A DNA stretch of 64,000 nucleotides from Marsupella aquatica. Lineage: Eukaryota; Marchantiophyta. The stretch lies in the NCBI GenBank assembly GCA_973895155.1, contig OZ316892.1:2542001-2606000 (forward strand), in the 5' to 3' direction. This document shows, piece after piece, positions 36,085 through 48,799 of this stretch (positions are counted from its first letter, which is position 1; every line of letters begins with the position of its first letter). A model generated the notes under the pieces. That model searched no databases and was not told where the DNA came from. It saw only the letters and a list, made by a program, of their open reading frames with translations. A program made the translations under genes and the position numbers.

Positions 36085-36766
36085 CTATTATAACACCAAC
36101 CTTTTCATGGCCAGATGAATTGATGCATGCTGACAGGTTACACGACCAATGAGGAAAACAAGAGATTTCTTTTACCAATAATAACGTGACATGTCATTGA
36201 CCTATGAGACGAGGACATGTGACATCACCAATGGTAAGAGGACACATCATTCCCTCTCTCCCTTCTATGAAACGGTCAGGATTTTGAAAAGATACAGTGA
36301 TGAATATTTACAATTGAAGTAGAAATCTAGATGCTACTATTTTAAGTAACCATACAAGCATGAAGGTAACACATAATTGAGTTGTGGACCCCAAAATGAG
36401 TTGTGGACCCCATGTTGGACGCGTGATGGCAGATAAGACAAACGAGTTTGTGGTCCCAATGTTGTGGCAATTTTTTGAAATCGGTTTTTAGTTACATTGT
36501 CGTCAAAGTTACAATGGAATTGTCAAGTAATTTTTGTTATTAGAATACTATCATTGTTTATATGGTTACCTTGGTGAACTATGCAGTTTATCAGTGAGTC
36601 TTGTTTATTGTCTGGTATTCACATTCTGAAATGGTGGCAGTCTTAGACATTCCATGGATTATTTGTGCGGCAATTTTTCTACCCTGTTTTGTTGTTACAG
36701 ACATTCCTTTACAGTTTCCGGGTCTAACATTTTTGGTGGCCTCGAGTCAAACACAGGACTGTGTTA

Positions 36767-36776
36767 GTGTTTTTGC
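36767..36776. repeat. Left target-site duplication of the Mutator-like element
   Basis: GTGTTTTTGC directly precedes the left inverted repeat and is repeated exactly after the right one. Confidence 0.85.
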
Positions 36777-37767
36777 GAGATATATGCTTGATGGGCCCCT
36801 TGGTGAACCTTTCTTGCCTGATGGGCCCCTCGGTAACTTTTTTTACCAAGTAGGACCCCTCTTAATGACCAGTACACCTGTTCTTGTGTGGTGCCTACAC
36901 CTGTCCTTGTGTGGTGCCTACTATGTATGGTGACTCCAAGCAAACTGCACAGTTGAACCGTGCGGTCGACTTTACATGGTCGACCGAGAAACCACAGAGA
37001 TTATTCGGGAGAAACCGCGAAAAGCAACTGTCGCTGTCGAAACTGCGATTTGAAGACAATATGCATTATGTCTTCGGATTCACTGGGTTAATGCTTGAAG
37101 ACAAAATGGATTATGTCTTCGGGTTCAAATTTTTACCGTATCGTGGGGTAGTTATTAGGTATGTTTTTCACGTTGCGCACATGGGTTTTTCATGATGTTT
37201 TCATGCACGATTGTCAGCGTCAGTGTGGGGTACCTCCAAATGTCCACAAAGAATATTCAAGTTCAATGTTCAGAATTTGCCTACTGCCGCCACAACAAAA
37301 ATTGGCAAATGATTGACAATTGCGCTCAAAAATGGTAATACTCCCTGTGCAATGCACACAAACAATTTCAAAAGAAGACAGACCCAAAGGTGTCGGGGTA
37401 CACCCTAAACCCTAAACCTTGAAACACGGGAAGACATAATCCATTGAGTCTTCAGGCATTAACCCATTGAATCCGAAGACATAATGCATATTGTCTTCAA
37501 ATCATAGTTTCGACAACGGCAGTCGCTTTTCGCGGTTTCTCTCGAATCCGTGGTTTCTCGATTGACCATGCAAGGTTGACCGCACGGTTCAACTGTGCAG
37601 TTTGCTTGGAGTCACCATACATAGTAGGCACCACACAAGGACAGGTGTAGGCACCACACAAGAATAGGTGTACTGGTCATTAAGAGGGGTCCTACTTGGT
37701 AAAAAAAGTTACCTAGGGGCCCATTAGGTAAGAAAGGTTCACCAGGGGGCCATCAAGCATATATCTC
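36777..37767. mobile_element. Non-autonomous Mutator-like foldback element
   Basis: A 991-bp element with long terminal inverted repeats: left arm about 36777-37120, right arm about 37430-37767. The outer ends read GAGATATATGCTTGATGG inward on both sides, and the arms look roughly 90% alike by eye. It is flanked by the perfect 10-bp direct repeat GTGTTTTTGC at 36767-36776 and 37768-37777. A 9-11-bp target duplication with long inverted repeats beginning GAGATA is typical of Mutator-like elements. The spacer of about 310 bp has no transposase-like frame, so the element must be mobilised in trans, if at all. The arms contain a tandem 22-bp repeat with TTGTGTGGTGCCTAC and GAAGAC...GTCTTC palindromes. 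Reading frames across the arms are not treated as genes. Confidence 0.88.
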
Positions 37768-37777
37768 GTGTTTTTGC
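37768..37777. repeat. Right target-site duplication of the Mutator-like element
   Basis: GTGTTTTTGC directly follows the right inverted repeat and matches the left copy at all ten positions. Confidence 0.85.
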
Positions 37778-40700
37778 TGCAAACATAGAAATACCTGTTT
37801 GTGACTGAAAATGATGTGGCTGCATGTGGGGTGAGTGAATTTTGAAGGCATTTCTCATGGGGTGATGAATTTCCTCATTTTTCAACTAGCTCATAGCCCA
37901 AGCCTCGGGCACAAGTTTGGTCATGGGTAAAATAGTCACAGACAACTCTCTCCTCAAAGGTCATCTATCAGGTTATGATAATCCTTTGTGCTGGACAAAA
38001 ATTGCATTCTCAAATTGTCAGGTAAATATGAATTGATCCTATCCTATGGTAGCCCTTGAATTGAGGGATGTTGGCTCAGTCAGGCCTCTCTTTACCTTTT
38101 CATGTTTCTCTAGATAATAGACAATGAAACCCTTCTTTTCAAAAGGTAATCTTACACCAAGGAAAACAACTCAATGATGAAGTATTTTGCTAGGAGAGGA
38201 TGAGCAAGGAAGTTAAACCCACCTCCCCCAAGCTGCGAGCCACTTAAATTCTTCCTGGGAGCCTAAGGAGCTAAGCAATTAATAAGTATTTTCAGTGCAG
38301 AATTGCACAGTCATGAGTTACAAAGGTTCCTTGCAAACCAAAAAGTGATGGTGACTGATGCCTAAGGTACTCAAGTTTGCATCCACAGAAGAACAAAGGA
38401 AGTTGAGGGACACTCTTGAAATATATTGTAGTTTAGTATCTTTGCATTCACTTGCTAGTAGAAGGTGCTTCAAAGAAAAATAAAGAATCTTGTACTTAAC
38501 GATTCCAATCGCTCAATTTCTCATGGAGTGCAATTCTGTTTCACATCCCCCCCCCCCCAACAACAAATAAAAACCCCCCCAAAACCAGTCTACGTACTCA
38601 ATACTTGCTCTACAAACATGCTGAAGAAGGGAGTGAAGCAATTGATAGCTCCAAACTCTTGGGATTTCATTTTTGGCCATGAAGGAGTAAACTTTCTTGA
38701 TCTAACAAACCTTTTCTTGGCCAAATAATTCCCATCAGGTGACATAAGGACTGGACTTATAAAAGTACATCTCCAAAACCTGGCCCTGGCCAATTCCCAT
38801 TGGGACATCTGGGACATGATGGACAGAAGTTTCATGGTTCAACTTTTTGGGGTTCCCTAAGGTACCCAATCAATTTCTACACATGTTAAATAACCTAACA
38901 CATTAGAATTTGACAGGGGCCAAGTCCAGGGCTCAACAATGGAGCTTCCCCTTGTTTGGATGCCCACAAATATGGCCATGAAAAGGACAGGAGTGGTGCC
39001 AAATCTGACCTAGTTGGCTGTGAGGGCATCCTGGAGGGCATTTGAGGCTAGCATTGACAACTCTTATATAGCATTCTTATGGACTAGGAAGAGCACTAAG
39101 TTGAAGTGCCCCTTGCACCTTTGCAAACAATATTCCTCACTCTCTCTCATCTCAATCTGTAGATGAATGAGGGTGGCTTTACAAGACATCAGGGTCACAT
39201 ATGCTGCTTGTGTTCATTCCCTGTATGATTAATTAAATCTGGATTTACAATGAGTTAAGGCTAAAGTTGGCTACACAAGAGCAAATTCAAGTTTGTGTGT
39301 ACTGATCCTACGTGGCAATAAGTGGGCCAAAGTAAATATTGTTTTGGAGTGCTCATTTTTTCTGGAATGTAGATCACCTCCAGAATTTTGCATGAGCATT
39401 CATGGGATATTCATTTATCCTTGCACATTGGGTCCTGTCACTCAGTGTTTCCAGTCATTGCATGCTGCTCAAAACACACATTCTAAGGTGAAAACATGAG
39501 GGGTCTGTCTCCATATTTCTAAATGCTACCTGCGGTGTGTGGATCCACATAAGTGCAGACTTTGCTCAACAATAGTTGTCCCAACAAGTGTAAACTAGTA
39601 GCAGTCTTCCCAATTCAAGCTTCATAAGAGGATTTCCAGCCCATCATTTGGAGGCCTAGAAATTAGAAAAGCCCCCTATTCAATCTGGTCACCAGCAAGC
39701 AGTTTCCCCCTACTTTTGATCTCTATCCTCTCCAAGGTGATGTGTTGTCATACCTAGATTCATCTCAATCATATATAGGATCATATTGTGACATGTGATG
39801 GGATCCATGTGTGACGTAGATGGGAATAGTGGTCAGGATAATGTCTCCTGTTACCAAATATGGAGGTCAAGGTTGTGAAAATGGAGGCTGGTTGCCATTT
39901 AGTTAGGGATAGGGCTCACCATAGAGAAAGCATCCCTCCAAAAACAGCTCTTTAGTTAGGGGTTGCTCAGTTTAGAGGTTGCAAGCTCATTTGTCCCTAC
40001 AGACTGCTGGAGATGCTCTAAATCAACTAACTTTTGGACAACCCCCCATCTCAAAGTGGGGTTCACTAAAGTCAATTCGCACACGAAAAACTTGGAACTT
40101 TCAAAAACTGGAATTCTTTTCACCTAAATGGGAGTGGACCAGGTTATAGTAGATGAGTTTTCCAAAAAGCGTTGACCGGAATCCTATAGAGGTGGTCCCA
40201 ACCAGTGTTTTTGTAGTGGCAAAAATAGATTCAACCTCAGTGGAAAGTCCGCCACTTTGGCCAAAAATCCTGTGTTTGTTTTTGTCTCCCATTCCCCAGT
40301 TTCTCACCTAGCCACAAACGTCATTAGCCAGAATTTGACTCCTATGCTTACATGTAGAACCTCATTACCCAGGACATCCTTATCCTTAAATGTAGGGAGA
40401 TTTGACGGTCAGGAACTAATCTAAGAAAATTAGGTAGTGGATGGTCTTAGCATTGTCTCCTTGACAATGCCACCTGGCCAAAAAGGAAAAATGTTAAAAT
40501 GAAGTGGTCCAAACAATTCCAAAGTGGCTTTTGAGGGATTTGCATGATCAACTTTTTATCAACTTGTCCCCCAAACTAACAAAATTTACTCAGGTGTCCT
40601 GCAAACTATTTTTATTTACTAGCCCGACCTCATTATTGTATGGGTTAGACCCCCCATTATGTCCGCATTTGGCATAGGGCCTCCATATGCCTCTGGCTAC

Positions 40701-41890
40701 CTATTATCCAATTGATCTCCCTCCTCCTCGTGCTCTGTTGCAGTGCAAAAAACATTTCTAAGAAAGTTGTGGTACAAAAAAAAAATGACCAAAACAGTTG
40801 TTTCACGAGGGAAAAATGTGTTTTTGTGAAGGAAAATAAAAGGCTTTATGTTGTTCTGAGTAAAAACTACATCTTCGTGAGTAAAAACTGCATTTTGGGT
40901 AGCCCTTTTTATGCGCTGCAACAGGGTTTGGCTGCACTTGTTGGCCTGCAACGAGGGGGAAGGGGGAGATAAGCAAGTTTAGTCCACAACCAATGGAGTC
41001 TTGCAATGTGGCAGTGGGAGGCCCTCCACCAATGAGTACAAAGATTGAGTTACATTAGTGACGTTATACTAACCCATATATGAAATGGGGGTAGTTTTGG
41101 AGTACATTGGGATAGTTGGGGACAGGTTAGTAAAAAGCTATTTGCATGATTGTTTTTCAGGCATGATTGTTTTTCAGTGGAGAGTCTACTTTATTGTTGA
41201 GTTTGCTTTGGTGGGAAAAGGTCACAAGTGACTCTATTGTTCCCCAAGGACCCGAACTCTGCGGACTCCATTATTAATTAATCATTCCCTCCAATCTGAG
41301 GAAGCTTGGGCCTGAAGCTTCCTCAGACAGCTTCAGCTCGAAGCTTTTGGGATTTGGCTCTTTGCACTTTGCAATCTCCGATGACTGACTTTCGTTGCCA
41401 GTGACCCCATGAGGTACCACGTTCGTTGCTGACTGGTGTGCATGTCGATCAGTCTCCAATTCCGAGGTTCTGAGCTGGGTACAAATACGAGCTTCAGTTC
41501 GTTGCAACGATTTCATAATTATCATAGCTTACTTGCGATGGTGCCAGAGCCTCCCTCTCTTCTTCTTCTTCTGCTCTAGTACTCGTGAATCTTGCTATCT
41601 ACCGAATTTTCATGAACGTGAGTTCCTCTGTTCAGGCCTTTTCTTAAAGAGAGTTGTGGGTCTTGTTTGTGAAAGCATCGGTGAGAAGGCAGCTCTTGTT
41701 TCTTGCAGCGCACTAGAGAATTGAACGCCAATTGTGTCATTGCTCTCCCGCATTGACGAGCTTGGTGTATGGTGTACTGTCCAGCCTTCCACTCATTCGT
41801 TTCTCAAGGTTGTCTTTCTATCAGTCACCACAGTCAGCTCGCATTTCGCTCCAGGCGATTGGTTGGAAGTTGGAGTCCCATCCTATCCCA
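37778..41890. other. Intergenic; no gene recognised
   Basis: Mostly AT-rich DNA with a C-rich/A-rich patch near 38,545-38,590. From about 41.2 kb composition becomes more gene-like, but no product was recognised. Confidence 0.4.
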
Positions 41891-42109
41891 ATGGATGCTG
41901 CGAGGAATGTTTACGACAGCTCCGGGAGGAGCGGGAAGAGCTCCAAATGGTACTCCGGGTTGGTCGGAAAAGCAAAGGTGTGCAATTCGGAGGATGTTCC
42001 GAACCAAGTAGTGGAGCCGCAACCCCAGAGGAAGGCGAAGGCCAAGGCCAAGGCGCCTCCTCTCGTGGTGAACCATTTCCCATCCGGCTCTAGTTTTTCC
42101 CGCCTGTAG
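41891..42109 (+). CDS. Possible small basic protein, 72 aa
   Basis: A short frame whose composition is protein-like: a Ser/Gly-rich N-terminus (DSSGRSGKSSKWYSGLVG), a Pro/Gln/Lys/Ala middle (PQPQRKAKAKAKAPP), and the C-terminus HFPSGSSFSRL. The local sequence (41.2-43.7 kb) is less AT-rich and less repetitive than its surroundings, as around the other genes. I do not recognise the family. No splice partners were identified and overlapping frames exist, so this could be chance. Confidence 0.28.
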   Translation: MDAARNVYDSSGRSGKSSKWYSGLVGKAKVCNSEDVPNQVVEPQPQRKAKAKAKAPPLVVNHFPSGSSFSRL

Positions 42110-45032
42110 ACCGGCTGAGATAGCTTGAACATATAAGTTTGCGAGCTCCATTGTCCGTGACACCGAGGTCAGTTTTCAGCTGGATTGGCTTCACATGGCA
42201 ACAGCTTTGCTTTCCCGCGGTATGCCAAGGAAAAGATGAGTGAAGAGGAGTGAAACGACATCAGGCGTTTGGACATCTTCTCCAGATTGTCGCAAAGAAA
42301 AAGTACTTAGCATCCACCGCTGGTCACCCTCCGAACGGCTCCATTTCAAGAGCAAGCTGGCGAATGCACGCTGTAAGTCTACATTTAAATTACTGGACCT
42401 GCCGAATGACATTTTAGTCTCTCCCTCTGCCCAATTGTTCAGTTACTGCAAGAATCAAAGGTTCTACCTCGACTACGCAGATACGCGCGACGATACTGCT
42501 CAAGTCACTCGAGAAGAATGACCTGTTAGCTGGAGCATTTGTAGACTTAGTTCGGTGTAGTGAACTAATAGATTTAGTTCGATATTGATTCGTTTTTTAC
42601 AGAGTAGTGGACTGAATGCTCTGCATCCGAAACTGCGATATCTTCAACTGGTACAAACAGAGTGGCGGAAGTAAATTGATAAGTCCACCGACTTCGTCTA
42701 GAAATCTCAAAATGTTGTTGTAGCCATTGACAATTTAGACGGAACATCAAGAAACGATTCACTTCATGAGATGAAGTGAGAACAGTCGCTAGAATGGAAT
42801 TTCCATGACTTCGTGATTCTAATACTACTTGACAGATTTTACTTAAGTTGGAACTTCGTTGCCCCAGAGTGTTAGCTTGCCGAGATATTGTATCCGTCTC
42901 TAATTCCTTTTCTGCTGCTTGACACGCACTGATCTTACGTTTTCTACAACTGAGAACTGACCCCACTTTCAAATGTACGTGAATGCTTCAAACACGTTCA
43001 TCTCAAAGCCAGCCAAATTCCTTCTGATCCCCCAAAGTCAGAGGCAAATCAAGATGTCGATCTCTAGCAATTGAGCTACCCTTCGGATATCCACCAAGAA
43101 GACCTACCGAGAAGACGCAACCGAATCATGCATCAATGTAAGGTTCCAACCACATCAGATCCCTGGAATTGGTGTGCAGGAAAACATTGTAATTTTTGGA
43201 ACGCGAACATTTACGACAACGAGAACTACAACAGAAACCAATCTCTCCCATGGAATTGTTAAAGAATCGTGAATCGTTCTCGGCACCCCGTTCGTTCTTT
43301 GGTTCTCTTATCTTTGGAACTTTGGATTAGTTCATCGTCGTCCGCTGTTCAGTACTTAAGTGGGTGATGAAGCTGTTCTTCTGTAAAACAGCTACAGTAG
43401 TGGACTACCGTAGCTCAAGATTGTGAACAAGTATGTGGACTAGCATAATCAACTTTAGATTCATTCACCTTTCTACACATCCTTGTAAGTCCGAATTTTG
43501 AAATGCTCTGCGAAAACGATTGTCGAACATCATACCTGATGGGCATATCCATTGCCATAATCAAGTTTGTGGGAACTTCACGCTTACGAATTTCCAAAAT
43601 GCAAAGCTTGCAAACACAAATTGATTCAAGACAGGAACTTTTCCCCAAAATGTGCATAATTGTGATAGGAAATGCTACTTAGAACGACTCCAACTGATAC
43701 ATTCGTTCCAAGAGGACATGCGTGCTTTGGTCTGAGGATTGAAACAAGCTTCATATGTGAACATCATTCGGTACCTGCTGTCTGACATAGCTTTCTAGTG
43801 TTGACAGTAGGTTTTTTCCAAGGCACGAAAGTCACTCAAGCTTTATTGACTAACATCGGAACAGGATTTGCTTTTGACCAACATTTGATGACATGCCACT
43901 AAACCTGTGAATCTGAATTGATAAACCTTTTTGTCAACAATCCTTCAGCCTGCCTGGATCAGTATGCAAACCACTTTTCTAGTTGTTGAACGGCATTCTT
44001 TTGGAATTGGATAGCTTCGTCAGTTGTTTGGTGTCCAGAAATGCACGTGTTGTGGGGAGGAGGGGCTTGCTGATGGGTATTCTCCCTAAGAGCACCACTC
44101 ATTCGGGTTCCTGTACCAAGAGCACTTTCACTTTTGTTCAAAACTTTGGAAAAGTATGACCAGCTTTCCACAGCAGCCTAAATCAAACTTTTCAGAATTG
44201 CATCCTCTGCCGTCACCAAACCTATCCATGAATAGCCCCACTCAAGTTTTCCTAGATAATTCTGGAGGGGGACTGGCCCAAATTGGGAAGTACACTTCCA
44301 ATGCATAGCTCGTGTAGTGTACTGTCCGTCAAACTCCATTAACCCATTAGCAGGAACCCGGGGATCGGCATCAAGGGTCGAAAACCCCTACTTAAATTAA
44401 ATGGGAGGATGCTATTCAGGTCTGGAATGGACCCCAGCCAGACATGAATATAGCCAAAATGGTGGTACAGTGCACATTGCACCTCTTGTAACTCAAAGGT
44501 GTATGTTCTGTGTATGATGGTGTGCGTTTTGTGTATAAGCTTAATGTCCTCTGCAATTTTTCATATGTAATTTCAGTGCATTTGTGCAAAAAAATGCACA
44601 GTCAAGATTCAGATGGGCTCAATATGAAATCTACTTTTATTAAGAAATAGTGAAAATAATTTATTTTTTCTAGGCTTGAGTATATTAATGTCCTGTTACC
44701 AGAGCATAATGGAAAACAATAGCCACTCAAAAACTTGAGCCCAAACACTCATTTTTTAGAGCATTATGGCCCACAATGCCTTACAAACAGGACCTGCAGG
44801 ACCTCTACCCATCTTTTATAGAACACTATCACTTTTATCTTTTGACCTCTTGAGAAAAAGATGGGTAGAGGTCCTGGGCAGGCATTTGGGGAAGAGGTCA
44901 CGGGAAGACATTCTGGCATAGGTTGGTCTCTATATGGGCTTCCATAAGAAAAATGTCAGAATGGCCCACTTAACACCATATTTAAATGATTTCACTTTGT
45001 ATTTTATAATCTTTAACAAATGTCACAAACAC
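42110..45032. other. No recognised gene; gene-like composition to about 43.7 kb
   Basis: Frames at 42,240-42,521 (plus), 42,574-42,972 (minus) and 43,071-43,262 (plus) have no family motif I can name and no convincing splice structure. A lineage-specific gene cannot be excluded. Confidence 0.35.
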
Positions 45033-45271
45033 AATCTACAACTATAATAAGGGATCCCGGCTTTTTTTGTCCTTAGTCCCAATACAAAAGAGCTCCCGGG
45101 CGGGAAAGATCCACAGCCGTTGGATTCTATTAGCTGTTTTCCCAAACCATTGATGGAGGAAATGTGCACCCTGGCACATATGTGCTGCCCCATAAATACC
45201 CCGGCCCAGTTCCCTATGGGCCGGCCCTCCTTGCACCGTGCAATGCACGGGCATACGGCTCATAGTGTCAT
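45033..45271 (-). mobile_element. Dispersed repeat with GTGCATTGCAC palindrome, copy 2
   Basis: On the minus strand it reads ATGAGCCGTATGCCC, then GTGCATTGCACGGTGCAAGG, then GTATTTATGGGGCAGC, and ends CCCTTATTATAGTTGTAGAT. It matches the copy at 35.7 kb along its whole length. Confidence 0.65.
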
Positions 45272-46494
45272 GATTGACATGAGGGGACCATGGTGGGACC
45301 ATGGCCTGGGAGGTGGGAGGATTGAGGAGGACAAATCCTTAGTGATACTCCCTCTCCCTTTTCTCTTGATCCTCTCCCATTTTTTTCCATTTTCTTTATG
45401 GCTCCAGTTTCCAGTTCTTTGTGACACCTCTTTGTTTTGCTTCCTTCCCACTTTTTGTTGGACTGCAAATTTGCAAGATAACTACTCTAAGAAATGGCCG
45501 GACATTGTATTATAGTTTTTAATGAAGACTACATTAATCATGTCTTCAGGTTTGAATTGTACCCTACCCCCGACCCTACCGTCTTTGGGATACTTTCACG
45601 CAAGCTACTCACGAGGTTTTCACTTTTTTTGGTGTGCTTCTGTCTACGTATGGAATGAATCCTCTACTTTTGGTCATTTGCCACCTGCTAAGGCAATCAA
45701 AAGTTGTACACTTGTGGAACAACATCCAGACCCCACACTTGTCTAAGTATGGAAGGAACCAGGGGGTCTGTTTTTGGCCGTTTGCCTTTGTTACAACATT
45801 GAAAATTGCCAACTGTGGAACAAAGACAACACCCATGCTCACTTCCACTAGACACCCCCAAAGTTTTCAAAGTGAAAGATCTTCTAGTTATGGTGGGTTG
45901 CCTCTCTTGAAATTCTTCTGGTTTGTTTATGAAATCTCATTATGATAGTAAGTCTGTTGGCCGTTTGATTATAGTGACCATATCACTTAACCATGAGTAT
46001 CTGTTGGGCAGGAAAAGAGCACTAGGGCACCTTCCTGCCCAACAAGTCACTCTCCCCAGAGTTCACACACTCCTTGACATACAATTGTCAGTTGGATTCC
46101 CCAAACCCCAAGAGTATCTGTTGCCTAGTGATAACTTGTGCTCTAAAACACTTCCACTTAACATTATAGTTCCACTATAATTTGAATGGCAATTTACTAA
46201 CCTGATCATCCCACTGCAGAAAGATGCACAAGAGCTCAGCTGTCCCATTGAGAGACCAATGAACCCAACTCCTACCTGGCCAGCTCCAAATGATACCCAA
46301 GGCAAAGGTTGGTTTTAAGGCAGGTCCATTGAAATTAAAATTTTCCACTAGGGTTTTCGAGCAAGCCAGCTCCGGGTTTGAGGGAGGGTATCAATGGTGC
46401 CTTTCGATCAGGCCAGGCAATTAAGGATGCACACAATCAATCATGTTGGCAGCTGGCGGTTGGTACTGTCAGCACTTTGCCTTTGATCATCATT
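45272..46494. other. Intergenic; no gene recognised
   Basis: Overlapping short frames on both strands. None has a recognisable product. Confidence 0.4.
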
Positions 46495-46795
46495 CTTTCA
46501 TTTGTGAGAAGTAAAGAGAGGAGTCCTAGAACCAAGAGGTCCCAGGTTCAATCCCCCACACGCCAAGGGGTAGGCAGGGTATGTGTGTGTATGTGTGGGT
46601 GGGGAGTAGTGGTGGGAGTCCTGGTTTCTCCTCAGCCCCTTGCTGGTCCGCTTTGGGCCCCAAAGCCTCTTTCCCTCCTGGTCTTGGTCCCTGAGCATTG
46701 TCCCCTTGTGGTTACCCAACATATAATTGCATGCTCTGGAGCAGGAAGTCTATCCTCTCTTGGATTGGCATGCTTTAGGGCTGTCTTGCATGTGC
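46495..46795 (+). mobile_element. tRNA-derived SINE-like copy (plus)
   Basis: It shares with the copies at 10.9 and 55.1 kb a B-box sequence GGTTCAATCC (46545-46554), preceded by TAGAACCAAGAGGTCCCA. It then has a GTGTGTGTATGTGTGGGTGG stretch, AGTAGTGGTGGGAGT, TTGTCCCCTTGTGGTTACCC, and the 3' end TCTATCCTCTCTTGGATTGG. The A-box region is diverged. Confidence 0.6.
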
Positions 46796-47189
46796 AAGAG
46801 TCCTAAAATAACTGGCCCTTACCAGCTTACAAGTGTGGGGAAAAAGTGTAAACCTGAATCTAAACTCAATCAAAGAATGTAAACGTGTGATGCACCCACT
46901 CAGTTGCGTCTACTTCTTTGTCTTCTTATGATCAATGCCGGTTCATTTTATTGAGATTTGAAGGTTTGGGACCTAAAGAACCGGAACATTTCCGGCCCTT
47001 ACCCGTGCACCTCAACCAAAGACGCCACACCATCAGGACTGTTGAATTAGTTTCATGAACTCATGCCACAGGTTCATTTCAGGGCCGAAAAACCCTAAAG
47101 CAAAGGACCTTGCACATGCAAGATGGCCCTTACGCTTTCAAGACCCAAAAAAGAAGAAGCTTTCAAGACCAAGAAAAAAAGGAAAAGGA

Positions 47190-47240
47190 GTCCTACAGCA
47201 TCCTCTCTTGGATGGGCATGCTTTAGGCTTTCAAAAAGAA
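47190..47240 (+). mobile_element. 3' fragment of the SINE-like family
   Basis: The sequence CATCCTCTCTTGGATGGGCA followed by TGCTTTAGG matches the 3' end of the copy ending near 46795. Only this tail is present. Confidence 0.45.
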
Positions 47241-48799
47241 AATAGAGGAGTTCTACAGACTACTACAGTAGTAGTAGAATGGCAAGCTGGGCGGGGCCTC
47301 TCCAGTCTCCAGCCACAAGAAAACTGATTGCTGAATCCACCGCCTGATGACTCTCCCGATCGAAAGAAAGACTTCGCATCGACATTTAGATGAGCTTTTT
47401 GTGGCTTTTGACTCGTGGTAGCTGCTTGCCACGTTCATTCTCAACGATCTGGAATCGGGTTGTCTGGTCGATCCTGATTGTGAGACCGTCACCGTGAATC
47501 GTGAGAGGGCTGCATTGAAGATGGAAAGGTACTGTATATGGGACGATGACGGGTATGCCTGAACGATATGGTTCTGTACTTGTGCTTCAGCCGTTGCATT
47601 TTAGAGGTTTGGTGGAAGTAGATTGAGTTTCTGGGTTGGGGTTTTATTAAATTGAGATGTCCGTTCAGTTCGGTTCGTGCTAGTGTTGTGGAGCTGCGTA
47701 ACATCCTAGATAGAGTTCGCGCTAGTGTGTGGAGCTGCGTAACATTCTAGATAGAGCTCCAAACCGTGGTTGAATTTCTTAGTTACGTTCTTTGCCTTCC
47801 TTGTGCTATTGGTTGCCAACTTATCCACATGATGTCGGTGGATCAGGTGATTGTAGCCAAGTGCCAAGATGAAGTGCCTGTCGAAATGTCCTTGCTGACA
47901 TGGACGGAAGATCATTGGGTGATTGCAGAGTATTTTAAGGGTCGAACTTTGAATTGATCGGGGTCGACATAGTAAGGAAATTGGAGATTAAATTAATTGA
48001 TGACAAGATCGAAAAACTGCAGCCTGGCTTTTGTACACTTATTTGTGGAGGGAGGAAGGAAGCTAGATAAGGAAGTAGAGGGTTTGTCTAGCCCATCAGG
48101 GAGTTCCCGTCATCCTTGGATTGTTGGCAGACAGCTTGTTTCGCACTCATCGAGCTCTCTCAACTGGATCGATGCATCATACTGAAGGGGTTGAGGAGCG
48201 GACCTTGCATGTAGATCAATTCACCGAGTCCTTCCTTCCAGCTCCCAGACCGGTACTTAGAATCGACCTGTTCGTTTCAGAGGGTAGCTACCACCTCCCC
48301 CTGTTTGATTCACCGGAGCATAACATGGAGGAGGATATTGTGAAGAGGTGATTAGTGCACACAGTTATCGTGACATCTGGAAGGTCAACTTTTGCAAGTA
48401 GCCCTCTTCAGTTGCCGGATGATGAGGACGAGGGCAGTGCTAACAATTCATCAATTCTCACAAAATTCTGGAGTCACGCGTGATGATGACATCTCGACTG
48501 TGAACTATTGCATGGACCTCGCAGCGTCCTCGAGCAATTTCGAATGCATGTTGAAGACAGATTTCTGGCATTGAATGGACCGTCGGTAGCTCATAGCATG
48601 TCAAGGAAAGGCTAATTTTGTACGAAGTTTGGCAACTTCAAGAGCTGTGTGAGAATGGGGAGTCGTTGTAGCTGAAGTGGGGTTGGAGCAGCAAGGCACA
48701 CTATGATCATTGGCTTACTTTCTAGAAGCTCAACGTATACTGGTTTGAGACTAGAGCTGTGGAATATGATACATTTGTGTGACATTTCAGAAAGCATCT
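47241..48799 (+). promoter_or_regulatory. Presumed promoter and spliced 5' leader of the zinc-finger gene
   Basis: Composition is less AT-rich than typical intergenic DNA here. The coding start is preceded by an acceptor-like ACATTTCAG at 48782-48790, which suggests a non-coding first exon somewhere in this stretch. Its donor was not identified. Confidence 0.35.
47675..47765. repeat. Direct repeat pair upstream of the zinc-finger gene
   Basis: GTGGAGCTGCGTAACAT(C/T)CTAGATAGAG occurs twice, about 45 bp apart, each preceded by CGYGCTAGTGT. It lies about 1.0 kb before the zinc-finger coding start, in its likely promoter or leader. Confidence 0.6.

Noticed and set aside
36601-37195. Frames of 110 and 103 codons
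   Set aside because: They run across the left arm of the Mutator-like element and its repeat units. The matching right arm does not preserve them.
41734-42163. Four other overlapping frames on both strands
   Set aside because: At most one of these overlapping frames can be real. The frame starting at 41,891 has the most protein-like composition, and the others show no motif.
42574-42972. Minus-strand frame of 132 codons
   Set aside because: No family motif and no splice partners were found. The length is within chance for this window.
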